Below, in pieces: positions 1 through 5,401 of a DNA stretch of 8,376 nt (positions are counted from its first letter, which is position 1; each line of letters opens with the position of its first letter). Below the pieces are notes generated by a model. The model ran no database searches. It worked only from the letters and a program-made list of their open reading frames with translations, and was not told the DNA's origin. This DNA comes from an uncultured Bacilli bacterium (GTDB taxonomy: Bacteria > Bacillota_I > Bacilli_A > RF39 > UBA660): contig CAKPAK010000062.1 of NCBI GenBank assembly GCA_934132915.1, positions 1-8,376 of the forward strand. The letters run 5' to 3'. Made by a program: the position numbers and the translations under genes.

Positions 1-15
1 CTTGCACACAAGCCT
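1..15 (-). terminator. Probable terminator hairpin of tRNA-Cys, cut by the window edge
   Basis: Read on the minus strand just after the tRNA-Cys CCA end, the sequence runs AGGCTTG-TGTG-CAAG and stops at the window edge. CTTG/CAAG pair around a TGTG loop, and the left arm has further bases (AGG) that could pair with CCT beyond the edge. This is the expected place for an intrinsic terminator, but the rest of the right arm and any T-run lie outside, so this is inference. Confidence 0.35.
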
Positions 16-26
16 ATATATCTTTA

Positions 27-100
27 TGGAGGGCCTAGTCGGATTTGAACCAACGCTCAGGGAGTTGCAGTCCCATGCCTTACCACTTGGCTATAGACCC
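27..100 (-). tRNA. tRNA-Cys (anticodon GCA)
   Basis: The minus strand gives a complete 74-nt cloverleaf with an encoded 3' CCA. The acceptor arms GGGTCTA and TAGGCCC pair over seven positions with one T-G wobble. The anticodon loop CTGCAAC has anticodon GCA (plus-strand bases 66-68). The D arm is GCC/GGC, and the T arm has the standard TTCAAAT loop. The discriminator base is U73, the known identity base of cysteine tRNAs, which supports the anticodon call. It is divergent from smpB and is transcribed from the consensus promoter at 124-152. Confidence 0.97.
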
Positions 101-123
101 AATATTTCCTTTGACACATTAAT

Positions 124-152
124 ATTATATTATTAATATCAATTTGTGTCAA
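124..152 (-). promoter_or_regulatory. Consensus promoter of tRNA-Cys
   Basis: On the minus strand a perfect TTGACA (147-152) is followed, after exactly 17 nt, by a perfect TATAAT (124-129). The predicted transcription start is near 117, about 17 nt before the mature tRNA 5' end at 100. The -35 box lies in an 8-bp inverted repeat (111-118 TTGACACA with 145-152 TGTGTCAA). This is a very strong housekeeping-type promoter, as expected for a single tRNA gene. Confidence 0.9.
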
Positions 153-179
153 TTCTTTTTCAAAATAAAAATTTAAATA

Positions 180-207
180 TTGACAAACTGCCTGTTTTTA
201 ATATAAT
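180..207 (+). promoter_or_regulatory. Consensus promoter of smpB
   Basis: A perfect TTGACA (180-185) and a perfect TATAAT (202-207) are separated by 16 nt. The predicted start is near 214, leaving a leader of about 18 nt before the smpB ATG at 232. It is divergent from the tRNA-Cys promoter and does not overlap it. Confidence 0.85.
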
Positions 208-231
208 TAAATATAGAAGACGGGTGATAAC

Positions 232-663
232 ATGGAAATATTAAATCGACGTGCTCGTTACGATTATTTTATTTTAGAAGAAATAGAAGCTGGGATTGTT
301 CTAACAGGGACTGAAATAAAATCAATTCGTCTAGGTAAAGTAAATTTAAAAGATAGTTATGCCATTATTAGAAATGAAGAAATTTATTTATTAAATACGC
401 ATATTTCTAGTTATGAAAAAGGAAATATCTTTAATCATGAAGAGGATCGAACAAGGAAACTATTACTCCATAAAAATCAAATCAAAAAGTTACAAAATAA
501 AGTTACTTTAGAAGGATGTACTTTAATCCCTTTAAAAATTTACTTTGTAAAGGGAAGAGCCAAAGTATTGATTGCTCTATGTAAAGGAAAAAAGAACTAC
601 GATAAAAGAGAAAGTATCAAAGAACGTGATATTCAAAGAGAATTACAAAAAGGACTAAAATAA
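232..663 (+). CDS. smpB: SsrA-binding protein SmpB
   Basis: SmpB binds the tRNA-like part of tmRNA (SsrA) and delivers it to ribosomes stalled on broken mRNAs for trans-translation; it acts in the cytoplasm. The family pattern is clear throughout: NRRARYDY near residues 5-12, the [15 protein letters not shown] block (19-33), [10 protein letters not shown] (35-44), RTRKLLLHK (73-81) and the basic C-terminal tail GKKNYDKRE (119-127) that enters the empty mRNA channel. At 143 residues it is slightly shorter than the usual 150-160, because the lysine-rich N-terminal extension is nearly absent. The ATG follows GGTGAT, which fits the anti-SD end in an unusual register. It is monocistronic by appearance, with its own consensus promoter and tRNA-Leu downstream. 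No tmRNA gene is visible in this window. Confidence 0.97.
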   Translation: MEILNRRARYDYFILEEIEAGIVLTGTEIKSIRLGKVNLKDSYAIIRNEEIYLLNTHISSYEKGNIFNHEEDRTRKLLLHKNQIKKLQNKVTLEGCTLIPLKIYFVKGRAKVLIALCKGKKNYDKRESIKERDIQRELQKGLK

Positions 664-685
664 CCAAAGAAATCTAAAAACTTTA

Positions 686-706
686 AAAGAACCTCTTTAT
701 TTTTTT
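686..706 (+). terminator. Possible weak terminator after smpB
   Basis: A small hairpin, AAAGA-ACC-TCTTT (686-698), is followed after one A by seven T residues (700-706). The stem is only 5 bp and AT-rich, so termination would be inefficient. It lies between smpB and the tRNA-Leu -10 box, the right place for an smpB terminator, but the same T-rich stretch also serves as the tRNA promoter upstream region. Confidence 0.3.
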
Positions 707-724
707 ATTGCTTTATAGTATAAT
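696..724 (+). promoter_or_regulatory. Probable promoter of tRNA-Leu
   Basis: A perfect TATAAT -10 box (719-724) lies 20 nt before the tRNA 5' end, giving a predicted start near 731. At the 17-nt spacing the -35 position reads TTTATT (696-701), only half matching consensus. The -10 call is firm; the -35 is weak. Confidence 0.6.
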
Positions 725-744
725 GAGATTGGTTCTTGATTTAT

Positions 745-830
745 GCCAGCCTGGCGGAATGGTAGACGCGATAGACTCAAAATCTATTATCAGAAATGGT
801 GTGTGGGTTCAAGTCCCATGGCTGGTACCA
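745..830 (+). tRNA. tRNA-Leu (anticodon CAA)
   Basis: This is an 86-nt class II tRNA with a long variable arm and encoded CCA. The anticodon stem ATAGA/TCTAT closes the loop CTCAAAA, giving anticodon CAA (778-780), which reads UUG. The variable arm (788-802) can form a short stem closed by a GAAA loop, typical of leucine tRNAs. The acceptor arm GCCAGCC/GGCTGGT pairs fully if the first pair is a G-U wobble, a feature also known in some E. coli leucine tRNAs; the discriminator is A73, the leucine identity base. A terminator follows at 841. Confidence 0.96.
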
Positions 831-840
831 AATATAAATT

Positions 841-870
841 AAAAACCTCATTGTAGGTTTTTTTATTTTT
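841..870 (+). terminator. Intrinsic terminator of tRNA-Leu
   Basis: The arms AAAAACCT (841-848) and AGGTTTTT (855-862) form an 8-bp stem with a CATTGT loop, followed by a T-rich tail to 870. Only three pairs are G-C, so it may leak and let tRNA-Leu transcripts continue into nusB. Confidence 0.75.
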
Positions 871-900
871 TATAGTAATCAAGATAATTTTTAGTATTTT

Positions 901-907
901 GGGAGGA
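901..907 (+). promoter_or_regulatory. Ribosome binding site deciding the nusB start
   Basis: GGGAGGA is a strong Shine-Dalgarno. Two in-frame ATG codons follow, at 910 and 913. The first is only 3 nt from GGAGG and the second 6 nt, so 913 has the better spacing. Confidence 0.7.
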
Positions 908-912
908 ATATG

Positions 913-1335
913 ATGAAACTATCAAGAAATGATTCAAGGGTATTAGCAATGGCCATACTTTATCAAGTAGATTTATTTGTGAAAAAAGAAATTGCCTATG
1001 ATTTAGAAGACGTAATTGAGAAAAATATTACTGGAGTAGAAGGAGATACTTCCTTTATTCGCGAACTTGTAATGGGAGTAATTACACATAATGAAGAACT
1101 AGTCCGCTTAGCTAATCAATATTTAAATAACTGGAACATTTCTAGATTAGGAATAACCGATGGGGCAATCCTAAAAATTGCCATTTACGAATTACTTTAT
1201 ACCGATACACCAAGTAAAGTTTGTATCGATGAAGCAGTGGAACTTGCAAAATGTTTCTCTGATGAACCGGTTGTCGGAATGGTTAACGGTGTACTAGACA
1301 AAATATACCATGAGAGGGTAATAGAAAAGGAATGA
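913..1335 (+). CDS. nusB: Transcription antitermination protein NusB
   Basis: NusB binds boxA RNA together with ribosomal protein S10 (NusE) and helps RNA polymerase read through rRNA operons. The all-helical NusB pattern is visible, numbered from this start: an N-terminal SRNDSRVLAMAILYQVDL helix (about 4-21), RLGITDGAILKIAIYELLY (about 78-96), and the signature IDEAVELAKCFSDEP followed by VNGVLDKI (about 105-131). Length is 140 residues, normal for the family. An in-frame ATG one codon upstream (910) is possible, but its spacing to the Shine-Dalgarno is short. The stop TGA overlaps the xseA ATG (ATGA), which implies translational coupling. No convincing promoter lies between the tRNA-Leu terminator and this gene, so read-through from the tRNA promoter is possible. 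folD, which sits between nusB and xseA in Bacillus, is absent here. Confidence 0.96.
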   Translation: MKLSRNDSRVLAMAILYQVDLFVKKEIAYDLEDVIEKNITGVEGDTSFIRELVMGVITHNEELVRLANQYLNNWNISRLGITDGAILKIAIYELLYTDTPSKVCIDEAVELAKCFSDEPVVGMVNGVLDKIYHERVIEKE

Positions 1336-2768
1336 AAGAACAATACTTAACCATTACTCAACTCAGTCATTATCTAAAGTATAAGTTTGATTCGGACACA
1401 AATTTAAGTAATGTTTATTTAAAGGGCGAAATTTCTAATTTTAAAGCCCATACAAGAGGACATTACTATTTTACTTTAAAAGATGAGACGAGCAGAATTA
1501 ATGCCATTATGTTTGCTAGTAGTGTTTCTAAATGTAAATTTAGACCTTATGATGGAATGAAAGTTATGGTAACGGGGAAAGTCACCGTTTATGAAGCAAC
1601 AGGTGGCTATCAAATTTATGTAACCGATATGCTAGAAGATGGAATAGGAAACCTTTACATTGCTTATGAACAGTTAAAGAAAAAGTTAGAAGAGGAAGGC
1701 TTATTTGATAAAGCAAAAAAGAAAAAAATTCCCAGGATGCCTCAAAGAATAGGAATTGTCACAGCTTCAACCGGTGCAGCCATTCGTGATATTCTAACCA
1801 CCCTAAAAAGAAGGTATCCTATCGTTGAGACGATTCTCTTTCCGTCCTTGGTACAAGGTGCTGAAGCCGGAAAGGATATTGCCAAAAAAATCGCTTTAGC
1901 CAATACTTATGATATTGATACCTTGATTGTGGGAAGAGGAGGGGGCTCGATTGAAGATTTGTGGCCTTTCAATGAAGAAGTGGTAGCGCGTGCAATTTAT
2001 CAATCAAAAGTTCCGGTCATTAGTGCTGTAGGACACGAAGTCGATTTCACTATTGCTGATTTTGTTGCAGATTTAAGAGCACCAACTCCAACCGCCGCCG
2101 CTGAACTTGCCGTAGTTGACATAGGGACTATTCAAGATTACTTAATCAAAGCAAAGTCAAGAAGTTATAATGCCATTTCTAAAAAAATTCAATTTGATGA
2201 AGCCAAACTATCCAATTTAAAAGAAAGTTATGTGCTAAAAAGACCTAGTACCATATACGAAATTAAAGAACAAAAACTAGATATGTTGATCGACCAGTTG
2301 AATAAGAGTATGCAAAATATCATTGAAACAAAGCGTGTCCGCTTATTTAATGGCACCTCTAACTATATTTTAAACAATCCAAATATGTTATATCTAAGAA
2401 AAATGGAATACTATAAAACCTTATTATCTAGATTAAATAAAGAAATGGAGATTATTCTAACGGCTAAAAAAACGAAACTATTTACCCTAGAAAATCACTA
2501 TATCTTAAATAATCCAAGTATCCTTTATCAGAAACAAGAACAATCCTTAAAAGTAGTACTAGAGAAATTAGTTGTCTTAAATCCAATGAATACCCTAAAA
2601 AGGGGATATGCTATTGTTAAAGAAGAAAATCATGTGATTAGCAGTATTCAAAATATAAAAGAAAATACCAAATTAAATATTACCTTAAAAGATGGAATAT
2701 TAGTTGCAAAAGTATTAGAAACGAGGAATGAAAATGGAGAAAACGAAAAAAGAAGAACTTTCTTTTGA
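1332..2768 (+). CDS. xseA: Exodeoxyribonuclease VII large subunit
   Basis: This is the catalytic subunit of exonuclease VII, which degrades single-stranded DNA from both ends to oligonucleotides together with XseB. Residues 1-100 form the OB-fold DNA-binding domain (ISNFKAHTRGHYYFTLKD near 35-52). The catalytic domain (about 135-260) has IGIVTASTGAAIRDI, the family hallmark GRGGGSIEDLWPFNEE (201-216) and AVGHEVDFTIADFVADLRAP (232-251). Residues 265-420 are helical, with three repeats of exactly 45 residues (Tyr300, Tyr345, Tyr390; Pro305, Pro350, Pro395), then the C-terminal LKRGYAIV segment. At 478 residues it is a little longer than Bacillus XseA. Its start overlaps the nusB stop with only AAAAGGA directly before the ATG, so coupled translation is likely. 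The last 16 or so residues (ETRNENGENEKRRTFF) are low-conservation tail encoded where the gene runs into xseB. Confidence 0.97.
   Translation: MKEQYLTITQLSHYLKYKFDSDTNLSNVYLKGEISNFKAHTRGHYYFTLKDETSRINAIMFASSVSKCKFRPYDGMKVMVTGKVTVYEATGGYQIYVTDMLEDGIGNLYIAYEQLKKKLEEEGLFDKAKKKKIPRMPQRIGIVTASTGAAIRDILTTLKRRYPIVETILFPSLVQGAEAGKDIAKKIALANTYDIDTLIVGRGGGSIEDLWPFNEEVVARAIYQSKVPVISAVGHEVDFTIADFVADLRAPTPTAAAELAVVDIGTIQDYLIKAKSRSYNAISKKIQFDEAKLSNLKESYVLKRPSTIYEIKEQKLDMLIDQLNKSMQNIIETKRVRLFNGTSNYILNNPNMLYLRKMEYYKTLLSRLNKEMEIILTAKKTKLFTLENHYILNNPSILYQKQEQSLKVVLEKLVVLNPMNTLKRGYAIVKEENHVISSIQNIKENTKLNITLKDGILVAKVLETRNENGENEKRRTFF
2722..2727 (+). promoter_or_regulatory. Ribosome binding site deciding the xseB start
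   Basis: CGAGGA lies inside the end of xseA. The first ATG (2728) follows it at once, too close to be used well; the second in-frame ATG (2734) lies 6 nt away and is the better start. Confidence 0.6.
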
Positions 2769-2967
2769 AGAGAAAATCAAAAAGTTAGAGAGTATTGTCG
2801 CCGAACTTGAAAGTGGTGATGTAGCTTTAGAAACGGCCATTGATAAATATACAGAAGCAATGAGACTATCAAAAGAATGTTCAGAAAAATTAACAGAAGT
2901 AACAGATAAAGTAAATAAAATTTTAACGGAGAATGGCTCTCTAGAAGATTTTGAGGTAAAAGAATAA
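2734..2967 (+). CDS. xseB: Exodeoxyribonuclease VII small subunit
   Basis: This small helical protein wraps the coiled-coil part of XseA and is needed for exonuclease VII activity. The family pattern is plain: LSFEEKIKKLESIVAELESGDVALETAIDKYTEAM near the N-terminus, then KECSEKLTEVTDKVNKIL. Length is 77 residues from this start (79 if the ATG at 2728 is used), typical of the family. It overlaps the end of xseA by 35 nt in another frame, a strong form of translational coupling that would help balance subunits, although the complex needs more XseB than XseA. The operon ends with the hairpin at 2967-3004. In Bacillus an isoprenyl synthase gene follows; here the next gene is on the other strand. 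Confidence 0.95.
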   Translation: MEKTKKEELSFEEKIKKLESIVAELESGDVALETAIDKYTEAMRLSKECSEKLTEVTDKVNKILTENGSLEDFEVKE

Positions 2968-3004
2968 AAAATAAGACTCTTTTTGAAATCAGTCTTATTT
3001 TTTT
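2967..3004. terminator. Bidirectional intrinsic terminator between xseB and the 300-residue gene
   Basis: AAAAATAAGACT (2967-2978) and AGTCTTATTTTT (2991-3002) form a perfect 12-bp stem around a 12-nt loop. The T-run on the plus side (2998-3004) ends the nusB-xseA-xseB operon; the A-run on the left gives the same signal on the minus strand. It touches the stop codons of both convergent genes (2965-2967 and 3003-3005). Confidence 0.85.
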
Positions 3005-3905
3005 ATTTATAATGACAGTTTTGATTAAAGGTATCGATCACAACAAAACACTTCTCCAGTAAATTTCTTATTTTAGAAATAACCATTCCCTTGAAGTACT
3101 TTCTCTTTCCAAGTTCTATCTCTAATTCCATAATTTTCACCAAATAATGATTTAAATCTTGATAAGAATGGAGAATTCCTGTAATATTATCAAACCATCC
3201 TTCAATATCATCGATATCTCCAGATAATCTTAATCGATTTAAAGTGGAAGTAAAAGTTCTATTTTCTAAAATATGTTGAAATAAAACCGTTTCTAAATAA
3301 TAAGATTTTGAGCGGTATTTTGTTTCTGTTTCATGATTAATCGCCTCTACGGTATTCATCAGCATCGCATGAGAAGGAGCACGATAACTTTTAATGAAAT
3401 TGACCATTTCTTCGGTTTGAATGGTATTTAAAATTTCTTCTAATAAATAAGTATTCTCCTTAGCTAAAGGAGTGAGTTCCGGCATTTTGTAGCAAACATG
3501 CGTAAGCCCAGTACGGAGTTTTAAAACTTCTTTTTCGATTTGAATTTCTTTTCGAAAAGAATGTAAGGCATGATTAAATTCATGAATTAAATTATCTAAG
3601 AGTTGAACTAAACTATCTTTAGAGTACTTCTTTAAAATAATAAAATGATAAGGAATAACTTTATCCAAAACAAGTTTAGGAATAGCAGTATAGCAAGCTT
3701 CTTCTAAAGCATGATTATCTTCTTGCACACGAATTATGGTATGCTGAAAAACATCTAAAATTAGTCTTTCGTTTTGAAATCCATATCGTGAAACAAAAGC
3801 CGGAATAATAAGATATAGCAGATGTTTAATATTTCCATCATATTCGTATTGTAAAGAAATTTGATCAACAAAAGAAAAATATTTTTCAACTAATCTAGAG
3901 TCCAT
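3003..3905 (-). CDS. Uncharacterised protein with HExxH zinc-metallopeptidase-like motif
   Basis: I do not recognise this 300-residue protein. It has no signal peptide or membrane segment and looks cytosolic and mainly helical. The key feature is LLDNLIHEFNHALHS (residues 102-116), an HExxH motif (His108, Glu109, His112) in an amphipathic helix, preceded by a hydrophobic strand-like segment (YHFIILKK, 86-93). Glu156 or Glu157 in LLEEILNT is a possible third zinc ligand about 44 residues further on. This matches zincin layout, but HExxH alone can occur by chance and the substrate is unknown. The C-terminal half is helical with two possible leucine-rich segments (205-225 and 250-290). The start ATG (3905) follows GGTGATC by 2 nt, and the promoter leaves a leader of only about nine nucleotides. 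It is convergent with xseB and downstream of another HExxH gene, from which a terminator separates it. Confidence 0.8.
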   Translation of the reverse strand: MDSRLVEKYFSFVDQISLQYEYDGNIKHLLYLIIPAFVSRYGFQNERLILDVFQHTIIRVQEDNHALEEACYTAIPKLVLDKVIPYHFIILKKYSKDSLVQLLDNLIHEFNHALHSFRKEIQIEKEVLKLRTGLTHVCYKMPELTPLAKENTYLLEEILNTIQTEEMVNFIKSYRAPSHAMLMNTVEAINHETETKYRSKSYYLETVLFQHILENRTFTSTLNRLRLSGDIDDIEGWFDNITGILHSYQDLNHYLVKIMELEIELGKRKYFKGMVISKIRNLLEKCFVVIDTFNQNCHYK

Positions 3906-3920
3906 ATGATCACCATAAAA

Positions 3921-3929
3921 ATTGTATCA
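3921..3929 (-). promoter_or_regulatory. Extended -10 promoter of the 300-residue gene
   Basis: On the minus strand TGATACAAT is an extended -10 element (TGn plus TACAAT, five of six matches). No good -35 box is seen at 16-18 nt. The predicted start is near 3914, only about nine nucleotides before the ATG at 3905, so the leader would be little more than the Shine-Dalgarno. Confidence 0.5.
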
Positions 3930-4002
3930 AATTTTAAGAAAAAAGTCTCTAAATTTAAAAAAATCTTTTCTCTTTTTATGAACTTAACTTTTCTAAGAAA
4001 GC

Positions 4003-4036
4003 AAAAAAAGTCTTAAGGAATAATTTTTCCTTAAGA
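4003..4036 (-). terminator. Intrinsic terminator of the 402-residue gene
   Basis: TCTTAAGGAA (4011-4020) and TTCCTTAAGA (4027-4036) form a perfect 10-bp stem with a 6-nt loop. On the minus strand the stem is followed by C and seven T residues (4009-4003). It lies about 64 nt after the stop codon at 4100 and separates the two minus-strand genes. The rest of the 194-nt gap (3906-4099) holds the promoter of the 300-residue gene and a small hairpin TTTCAT/ATGAAA at 4083-4098 that lacks a T-run. Confidence 0.8.
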
Positions 4037-4099
4037 ACGAACTTTTCTTCTTCAAACATATTTTAAAAAATGAATAAGTATCTTTCATGTAAATGAAAA

Positions 4100-5308
4100 T
4101 CATGCTCCTCTAAAAAACAAATAGCATAAAGTCGTAATACTAAGAATTCCTCCAATCAAGTAAAACAAAGAAAATAGAAAGAAACCGTTATTTTCGCGAG
4201 TTAGAATGGCTTTCTTTGTTTTCTCTGTAGCTTTTTTTAATACCTTTTGATGTTTTTGTTTAGCCTTTTCTCCTCGAAAATAGTTTGTATCCAGAATGAA
4301 TCGATCGAACAAATTTCCATAATATTGATTCGTTTTCAATCGATGTTGTGCATAATTTTGTCCTTCTTCATTTTGGAGTAACATGAAATATTTTTCGATC
4401 ATTGCACTCTGATTTTTATATAAAGTATTGGCATATTCCAACGCTTCATTGAAAAGCGCCAACTCCTCATCATCCATTTTTTCAAGGGATACTTGCTTTA
4501 AAAAAGTTTGAGAACTAAGAACCGTATAAATTAAATCTTTCTCTAGTTTAGGATAATCTTCATGTTGCATCATTTCACGAATCTTTTTAAATTTAAAGTC
4601 TTTTTTTAGAAATATCTCAGAGACAATTCCCGGAACCGGCCGAATTACGTCATTTTGATATTTTTTACGACATACCGTCACATAATAATCAATGGTGCTA
4701 ATTGGATCATAACAATAATAATCAAATCGATATTTTATTTCGCGCTTTTCTAACCATTCCCGCGAACGCGCATAAACATCAGGGAAATTCTTCTTTAAGT
4801 ATTTTTGAGCATTGACAATTCCATATAGATTTGCACCAATTTCAAAAGAATACTGATCATGATTCACGTTGTAATCACGCCTTGCCCCACTAGCACGAAT
4901 TTTTTCCTCGATTTCTTTTAAATAGCCAGATAAACTTCCGACACTAAACCATCCTTGCATGAGATGTCTAACTTCATGATAGCAAGTAAGAACTAATTCT
5001 TCCAATTGAAAAGGAAGAACACGCATTTCGTTGAAATTATCTAAAAATATAATAATAGAGTTTTCTTGAGGCATAAAAAGTCCCATACATTGATTAGGTG
5101 ATAATATTAAATTAATTTTCCTCATTAAGTGATACCGTTTTGAAGGCAAAAAATCATGGTAATATTCTACAAAAGTAAGAGGAAAAACGCCACAAACCAT
5201 CTGATTCGCGATAACCTCTTTATCGATAATATCATGGGCAATTGCTTTCCACTGTTGAATTTGTTCTTCATATTGAATTTTTTCTTGTTCACTTTTTTTT
5301 CTTATCAT
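4100..5308 (-). CDS. Uncharacterised tail-anchored protein with HExxH zinc-metallopeptidase-like motif
   Basis: I cannot name this 402-residue protein. Residues 103-120 (EELVLTCYHEVRHLMQGW) hold an HExxH motif (His111, Glu112, His115), preceded by a hydrophobic strand (NSIIIFLDN, 83-91) as in zincin folds. Glu156 in YSFEIGANLYG (153-163) is a good third-ligand candidate; an ExxAN-like segment after HExxH recalls ImmA/DUF955 peptidases, but nothing else ties it to them. The middle (250-345) is charged and helical. Residues 346-371 are Lys/Arg-rich and are followed by one hydrophobic segment (375-399) and the C-terminus, with no N-terminal signal. This predicts a C-tail anchor with the enzymatic part in the cytoplasm. 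It has its own promoter, divergent from and overlapping that of fhs, and its own terminator. Catalysis and substrate are inference. Confidence 0.82.
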   Translation of the reverse strand: MIRKKSEQEKIQYEEQIQQWKAIAHDIIDKEVIANQMVCGVFPLTFVEYYHDFLPSKRYHLMRKINLILSPNQCMGLFMPQENSIIIFLDNFNEMRVLPFQLEELVLTCYHEVRHLMQGWFSVGSLSGYLKEIEEKIRASGARRDYNVNHDQYSFEIGANLYGIVNAQKYLKKNFPDVYARSREWLEKREIKYRFDYYCYDPISTIDYYVTVCRKKYQNDVIRPVPGIVSEIFLKKDFKFKKIREMMQHEDYPKLEKDLIYTVLSSQTFLKQVSLEKMDDEELALFNEALEYANTLYKNQSAMIEKYFMLLQNEEGQNYAQHRLKTNQYYGNLFDRFILDTNYFRGEKAKQKHQKVLKKATEKTKKAILTRENNGFFLFSLFYLIGGILSITTLCYLFFRGA

Positions 5309-5328
5309 ATACCATCCCTACCATAAAC

Positions 5329-5357
5329 ATTATAGCATAAGAAAATTCAGTTGTAAA
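5329..5357 (-). promoter_or_regulatory. Promoter of the 402-residue gene, sharing its -35 with fhs
   Basis: On the minus strand TTTACA (5352-5357, five of six) is separated by 17 nt from TATAAT (5329-5334), which also has an upstream TGC (extended -10). The predicted start is near 5322, giving a leader of about 14 nt. The -35 box covers almost the same bases as the fhs -35 box on the other strand. Confidence 0.8.
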
Positions 5358-5379
5358 ATAGAATAAACTATATTATAAT
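5351..5379 (+). promoter_or_regulatory. Promoter of fhs-hemW
   Basis: TTGTAA (5351-5356, four of six) is followed by 17 nt and a perfect TATAAT (5374-5379). The predicted start is near 5386, immediately before the AAAGGAG ribosome binding site (5387-5393), so the leader is very short and there is no room for a folate riboswitch. Confidence 0.8.
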
Positions 5380-5401
5380 AATCACTAAAGGAGATGAGAA
5401 A

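Noticed and set aside
871..900. Promoter directly in front of nusB
   Set aside because: TATAGT (871) and GATAAT (883) resemble -10 boxes, but no -35 box lies at a workable distance, and AT-rich DNA gives many such matches.
4083..4098. Hairpin TTTCAT/ATGAAA just after the 402-residue gene
   Set aside because: It is short, AT-only apart from two pairs, and has no T-run; the 10-bp hairpin at 4011-4036 is the better terminator.
5309..5401. Tetrahydrofolate riboswitch upstream of fhs
   Set aside because: The predicted transcription start is about 16 nt before the ATG, leaving no room for an aptamer, and no matching sequence is seen.
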